This document shows, piece after piece, positions 58,064 to 64,000 of a stretch of DNA of 64,000 nt. The notes under the pieces were generated by a model, which was given only the letters and a program-made list of their open reading frames with translations, made no database searches and was not told the DNA's origin. The stretch's first letter is position 1. Each line of letters begins with the position of its first letter. The translations under genes and the position numbers were made by a program. Source of the stretch: Zanthoxylum bungeanum (Eukaryota > Streptophyta > Magnoliopsida > Sapindales > Rutaceae); the NCBI GenBank assembly GCA_019454045.1, contig SKCR01029088.1, positions 1-64,000 on the forward strand, given 5' to 3'.

Positions 58064-61000
58064 TGTAACACCCCGCCAGAGGCAGGATGCTACCGGCAGG
58101 AGACAGGATTGACCCATCTCAATAAGCCTCTGAATCAACTGAAAAATTCGGCATGATGTGTCCTAAAAACTGGATAACCTGGATCGCAGTCCAGCATCAA
58201 AGGCAATCCAAGAAAATATCAAACCAATAAAAGGACCTCAGGTCCAAATAAAACTCATCAAAACCACAACCTAAGGGCTCTGTGCCCACATCATCTATCA
58301 ACACTCAAGGGCTCCGTGCCCACAACGTCACATGCAATCAAAACTTTAATTTATTAATACAAACCACGTGCTCAGTATGATAAAATAAAACAATAAATCA
58401 AATATCCTAATCTTCTAAAACATTTCCCAAGACACTTGCGAGGGTGACTGCCGCTTGGGTAATCCACGTCTCGAGAATGACTTCCAAAGCCGATATGATT
58501 GACCAATCTACAAGTCAACCTGCAAAACTGGCAAACTGGTTTGGTATGAGTTTTAAAACTCAGTAAGTAACCCTGCTTAATACAACAAACAAGTCAAACA
58601 TTTATGACAAACAAACAAGTCAAATATATCAGCCGTTTATCAAATTTACTAAGTTACTTCAAATTCGAATTTATTAATTTGTTATTATTCTTTATTCTTA
58701 ACTCTTATCAAAGTTTCACATTTTCATATTAACATATGTGCTAATCTAATAGCTAACGCCTAAAGCATACAAAGCAAATCGTATATATCTATACTTTTAT
58801 CACAATAGTCTAACTTTGAAATATCATCAAATCGCTATGTTAAATAAACTTTTCTCAATACCAAATCAAGCCTTTCTTAACTTCCTTTAATTACAACATT
58901 ACTACAATGACTTAACAATCGAGATTCATATACATTTACACATACCTTATCACACCTCTCTTATATACATGCCAAAAATGATTCTAAAGTTCTTATACAT
59001 ATACATGCATACCAATACAGCTTAACAAACGCACTTTTAACATCTAGCACACATTAGTTTCCAAATTCATTAATTAATTTCACATAAGCATTCGTTATCC
59101 ACATAATCAACGAGCTCCATCAAACACGTACATACACACAGTCATCATACAACTAATCATGACGCAAACTTAACAACCAATACATCACAAGGCATACAAT
59201 CAAGCAATACATACATATCATGGCACACCAAGTTTGTCACACGATTTAATAACACATTCATAACAAACATTCCAAAACACGACTCAAACACTCACGTACA
59301 AACATATGAATACACCTCTTGTTACCAAATTCAAATGTCATACCTTTAATAATTTTCATAGCTTTTCCTTTATCGATCAAACATAATCATTCAGGATCTC
59401 TATCTGGGAACATCTGATATATAACTCTTTATCAACTGAACATATCCAACCTATACGTATCTTAGTACCATATGCATATACGAATACATACTCATGTATT
59501 TATACATTTTCATATTTATTCAATACACAATTCATATCGTTACAGATTCATACCTTTATGTACATTCATACATACGCATAGACATTAATATCATTAAACC
59601 TCTTACTTCATATTATGATAATAACAAAATCCATACCTGCGATGATCGTTTCACTTAGCTACACATAACCTTGAACTGCTTCTCAAACTACTTCTTAACT
59701 ATCTTCTGTTTTACCTAACATATTAATCATCTATACATGTATATATGTAAAATCAAGATACGAAATCACACATTAAGCTCTCATCGCATGAGTTACTTAC
59801 CTGGCTTCGCGAGCGCCGAAGATCCTAGTCAAGTCTGTCAAAATAGATGACGAAAAGCCGTCAGACACACGACTTACGAAGTTCTCGACCAAACTACTAT
59901 AAAATTCAGAATCTCTTCAAAATGATCAAATCAACTCCGATTTCAATGCATTCAGTTTCAGTAATCTTAGAACATCACTACAATCTATTCCAAGCCACTA
60001 GTTCACTTAAATTCCCGATTTTACGCGTTCTTAGAAAATCTTCCGAAAAAGTTTCCGCAAACGCTACGGAAAGGTCTCGAACCCTCCGAACCATCCCGGA
60101 TTTATCCAAACATGTTCGTAATATCAAAAATAACTCATAACTATTATCAAAACCAAAATACATCTTTATACGCAAAAACTCACTTTTCCCAAAACTTACA
60201 TATTCTATCGGATCGAGCAAATCTAATCTGTTTCTCCCCGGATTCTACCACATTTATCGTTTTAACATATTAAGACATATCCAATTCATTTCATGCAAAT
60301 TCGTTACACTACGAAACTACCGGAAACATCCGAATATAAATCAATACACTTTGAAATATCAAATTCTAAACGGAGAGTAGTACCGAAATTCTGAGGCCAT
60401 ATTCGGACTCCCAACGGCCATACGAGCGCACTGGTGTGATCGGAATTTCGATCGGAGCTACTGTTCAACATGGGTTTACTGTTCACCGCGGCTTTCTTCC
60501 TCGTTTCGCGTGCAATCGGCCGTTGTTCGGTGAAATCGACTCGGCAAACTCGTAGTACTCGTCGAGGGCTTCGATTTGGTAGGTGGCACGGCTCGTGAAA
60601 CGACCCGACGAGCCGGGATCGACCTTCTCACGTGCACGACTTCTCTCCCTCATTTCTCACTGTCGCCGGCGATTCAGCCCCGTCGCCGGCCACCTTCAGC
60701 TGCACGGTGGCCGGGTCTGCAGGTCTGGGTGGTCGCGCCGGCTGGCGGTGGTTGTCAGGCCGCGGCGCGACCTACACACCCTCAATTAGGGATGGCAATT
60801 TTACCCGCAAAAACCCACCCGCAATTGGTAGGATTTGGTAAATATTTAGGGGTGCGGTGCGAGTTGGTAATTTTAAACCAGAAGCCGCTGCGGGTGCGGT
60901 GCGAGTTTGGTATTTTAAGAAAAATGCGGGTATCCGCATACCCGCAATATTATTTTTATTAATTAATATTTTTAGGACAATATAAAAAAACATTCATATA

Positions 61001-62290
61001 AAAACAACTAACAAAACTTAAACCTAAAAACTAATCCACAGTTCCACACTCTCACTCAGCCGCAGCCCGCAACCTGCCAAACTGAAGATTTTTGCATTAC
61101 TATTATTTTTTTTTAATCACACTGTTAATAAAATTATAATTCAAAAAATTGGATTAAGTTCACATAATCAGAAACGGGAGAGGAGCAAAATAAGCTAGTG
61201 TTTACGGCAACTTCAGTAGCTTTCCTGCTTCTTCATTACATTTACACCACTTGAGCCTTGTAAGCATCACTTTTATTACACTTAGCATAAAAAATATGAC
61301 CAAAGGTTGGTGATTACTTTTTAGTTTATTGTCGATTGAGTTGGCTAATTTAGATCATTATAATTATGAAGGGAAGAACTCGTTTTAATTATGTTTATAT
61401 GAAAAAATAAACATATGGTACTGAGTCTTTCATACATTATGTTATCTATGTACTGTATATACATACATTGCATGTTGTATATGTCAAATGAAAAACAAAT
61501 GTGAAAACTATAGCTACCAATTAAAAATAAATTATTTAATTAAAAAATTATATTATTAAAACATAAAGTAATTCAATATTTAAAAACCCGCCAAAAAATC
61601 CGTTGGGTACCAATGCGGGTTTGGTAATTTATTTTTATATGCGGTGCGGGTTTGGTAATGAAAATTAAAACCCGCAACGGGTATGGTGCGGGTTTGGTAA
61701 TTTATTTACATATGCGGTGCGGGTTTGGTAATGGAAAACCCGCACCATACCCTACCCACTGCCATCCCTACCTCAAATGCGTGAAGGATCGAGGGGGGGG
61801 GGGGTAAAGAGGGATTGGTTTTGTTTTTGCCAAAATTCTGATTTATGAAAACTTGAGGGCTTTATATACTGTCTAGGAAAATATTAAATTATCCCCTGCG
61901 AAAATTACTGATCAGCCCCTATTATGGAACCTTCTGGAAAATCGCAAATTCGGAGCCCCTCTGATGTGATTCTCGAAAAGTGTTCAACATGAAAGTTGTC
62001 CGTCTCGGAAAAACGAGTCTGTTGGTTCAATAATCAGCTCGATCGGAGTTTGTTTGCAAATTTTATGGTCGAAACAAGAATCTTTTACTCGTAGAACGAT
62101 GAAAACGGAAATCGCGTAACCGGCTCTCGAAACCACGCGTTTTCCAACGCGACGAAACTTCACTTAAAAAAATATTCCCACCTATTCTCCAACACATAAA
62201 TCATGATTTTCAATTACCATCACGTTCTAAATCCTTAACTTTAATTCGAAAACTTTCTCGCACTGATACGAAAAAACCCAGGTTATTACA
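58064..62290 (-). mobile_element. Solo LTR of gypsy family E with perfect TAATG duplication
   Basis: 4227 bp bounded by TGTAACACCCCG on the left and ...GGTTATTACA on the right, thus TG...CA. It is flanked by TAATG at 58059-58063 and again at 62291-62295. There is no coding region, and it is collinear with 31981-35353 on the other strand. On the minus strand a TATA box (CAGTATATAAAGCCC, about 61860-61875) lies about 420 bases from the start. It interrupts a gypsy gag gene. A complete LTR alone between a target duplication is the product of LTR-LTR recombination that deletes the internal region. Confidence 0.85.
60787..61770. mobile_element. hAT-like non-autonomous DNA transposon (984 bp) inside the solo LTR
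   Basis: Terminal inverted repeats TAGGGATGGCA (60787-) and TGCCATCCCTA (-61770). The flanks CCTCAAT (left) and CCTCAAAT (right) look like an 8-bp duplication with one A lost, as expected for hAT elements. Inner parts near both ends share 'GGTGCGGTGCGAGT' and 'GTGCGGGTTTGGTAAT' words that repeat in inverted or direct order. It encodes no transposase. It is absent from the + copy of family E. Confidence 0.8.
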
Positions 62291-62353
62291 TAATGCCTCT
62301 CCTTCCCAATGGTACGCAGCTATGGAGATTCTGAGCTCATTGAATGTAGGATA
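62291..62353 (-). pseudogene. Ty3/gypsy gag, part upstream of the solo LTR insertion
   Basis: The minus strand reads NELRISIAAYHWEGEAL, the classic start of the gag core (usually AAFHLEGEALxWY). It joins directly to LSWYSWM on the other side of the insertion (58063 and below). It is cut again at 62353 by the family J LTR. Confidence 0.8.
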
Positions 62354-64000
62354 TGTTGGAGTTGGTACTCGGCGTGCCAATTTCTCATGTATTTTCCTGT
62401 AAATACGTGTATAAACAATGTTTTATTATGAATGAAATATGTAGTTTCGTCAATATTTTTTCTTTTAAATGGTAAAGACGTACAAGATCTATGAATGATT
62501 AAGTTATAACGTAATTGCAAAAGCGTCGCAATTGACATTGAGAAATGTTATAACAGTATCATTCTTGAACTTTTCCCTGTCAAGGTTTACATTCTTGTTT
62601 CGTAAGTAAATATGGGAGACAGGTACATGTTGTATATCAGAATATTGAAATTCGATGGTTTATCTCGATGAGCCATGAGTCTGGAGAGACTCGTATAGAC
62701 ATGTAGGTGTTCATAGCGGATGAGCATTGAACGACTCACGAAAGATTCCTAATAGATGATACGCTAGCGTCAATAGGAATCTTCTCGAGTTGAGTAGCAT
62801 AGTGGTCCTTTAACTTGAGATACCACAGTGGAAATATGAGTTATTATCCACACTTTGATGGCAGTCACGTCTTCGACCTTTTTAGGTTAGACTTCCGCAT
62901 GTTCATTGGGTGTGGACTGATGCTCATGATATCTGGTGATGTATCCAGAGATGATCCATTAGTCATGCGTACAGGATTTAGGTGTCCACTTAATGAGATT
63001 GCGATTTATCAAATCCATGATCATGGTACACTCGGAAATGAGTTATGAGTGTTATTGAGAAATCGTGGATCTATACGTCGACAAGATTATACCTTATGAG
63101 ATTTGACGATTATATCTATGTCTCTGGTAATTATCCGGATACATATGATGGAAGGATTATACGTATGCAAAGATCTCAACTTGTATGGTTCAGCGAGAAT
63201 ATCTGTGGTCATCATAATTTAAGAGTGGGTGAATTATGGACACGGAATTGGATTCTGTGACGGACATACCTGAACTTAGAGAGTCTCACATAATCGAAAA
63301 TACTCGTAAAACACTAGGGCAACTTATAACGAATAATATTGATTATTCGGAAAACGTTTAATGGTTAAACGTACTTTTCACAACGTTTTTTTTTGGTGAT
63401 TTCTAAATTAAAGGGTATATGTATTAGATACATAATTTGATTAAATGTACATTAATTAATTATCAAATGTATTTTGACACATGTTATCCATGGATGTATT
63501 TTTGTCATTTATTTTAAATGTAAAAATACATGATATGTTTAAATTAATTGAATTGATTAGTTTATGGTTAATTAATTAATTATATGTATATAACTATATG
63601 TCATATTTTTATGACATTTGTTTTATTTTAATAGGTACATGTGGTATTTGTTTGGAGTTGGTCGGAATAGATTTTTTGTTTGTTTTTAAAGAAAAATTTT
63701 CCAAAAAAATGATGTATATATGCCAACAGGATACGTATCAAAAAAATGCTCAATCTTCAACTTCTAGCCTTCCACACATTGATTATCAATCGAGGAACCT
63801 CCAATCTGAAATTTTTATATGGAACAGATGAAGAAACTGGTGTAAGGTTTTAGGGTTAGCGCGGAAGCATCCATATGACTGGAATTTAAAATTTTCTTCC
63901 AAAACCATTTTAAGGATCGTGGTTATGTCGTTGTTGATGTAAAAAATATACTATTTAAATTAAACTATATATTAATTTAACATACATGCAACACATATGT
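62354..64000 (+). repeat. Copia-like LTR, family J, + orientation, running off the window
   Basis: It starts TGTTGGAGTTGGTACTCGGC within the gag gene. 62690-63300 matches the minus copy at 55270-56035, and 63860 on shows 'GCGCGGAAGCATCC', like the GCGCAGCGGAAGC block near the LTR ends of family F. No gene. The other LTR border and any internal region are outside the window. Confidence 0.6.

Noticed and set aside
60576..60962. GC-rich frames in the solo LTR (Pro/Arg-rich)
   Set aside because: They fall in the GC-rich island of a non-coding LTR and run across the border of the hAT-like element. The other copy (32400-32530) does not keep the frame.
61790..61806. Run of about 13 G
   Set aside because: Could suggest a regulatory G-tract, but it lies in the LTR 5' part and is more likely slippage or sequencing noise.

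Overview
This window is repeat-rich nuclear DNA from a dicot-like plant. It has introns with GT/AG borders, AT-rich spacers and layers of LTR retrotransposons, with no bacterial or organellar gene blocks. I see one gene that looks intact, an NPH3/RPT2-like (NRL) BTB/POZ gene at 36653-39589 on the + strand, with four exons and a 623-residue predicted product. Two host-gene remnants are also present. One is an intronless, frameshifted copy of a LOG-type cytokinin-activating enzyme (11273-11928 +). The other is a short laccase exon fragment (about 56980-57112 -).

Layout: 1-14350 reads best as one Ty3/gypsy element of Athila/Tat type on the + strand (integrase end 3-623, polypurine tract and 3' LTR from about 13118). 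It is interrupted by a Ty1/copia array, 'family A' (923-10865, pol tail - LTR - gag/pol - LTR). The LOG copy lies between integrase and 3' LTR of this gypsy element. 14351-19041 is a patchwork of gypsy 3' end, a copia integrase scrap and a long degenerate AT-rich LTR-like tract. 19042-23946 is a truncated inverted family A element. 23947-31980 is decayed minus-strand copia sequence with two unlike LTRs. 31981-35353 is a long non-coding gypsy LTR, 'family E'. 35354-36225 holds a cluster of GCGTC palindromes just upstream of the NRL gene.

From 40829 to 53112 there is a clear nest. A small TRIM-like element (LTRs of 259 and 256 bp, tRNA-Met type primer site, no gag or pol) was split by a minus-strand copia array, 'family F' (41570-52775). 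That array has three LTR regions and is flanked by the near-perfect 5-bp duplication AAGCA/AAGTA. 53113-56325 holds LTR fragments. 57600-62353 is a gypsy gag gene (-) split by a family E solo LTR (58064-62290) with a perfect TAATG duplication, and that solo LTR itself carries a hAT-like terminal-inverted-repeat element (60787-61770). From 62354 another copia-like LTR runs off the window.

The genes do not form a pathway together. The window mainly records successive insertions, LTR-mediated tandem duplication and decay around one probably functional gene. I found no tRNA, rRNA, CRISPR or other RNA gene. Family letters A, D, E, F, G, H, J and K are my own labels. All family relationships come from reading the sequence by eye, with no database search.
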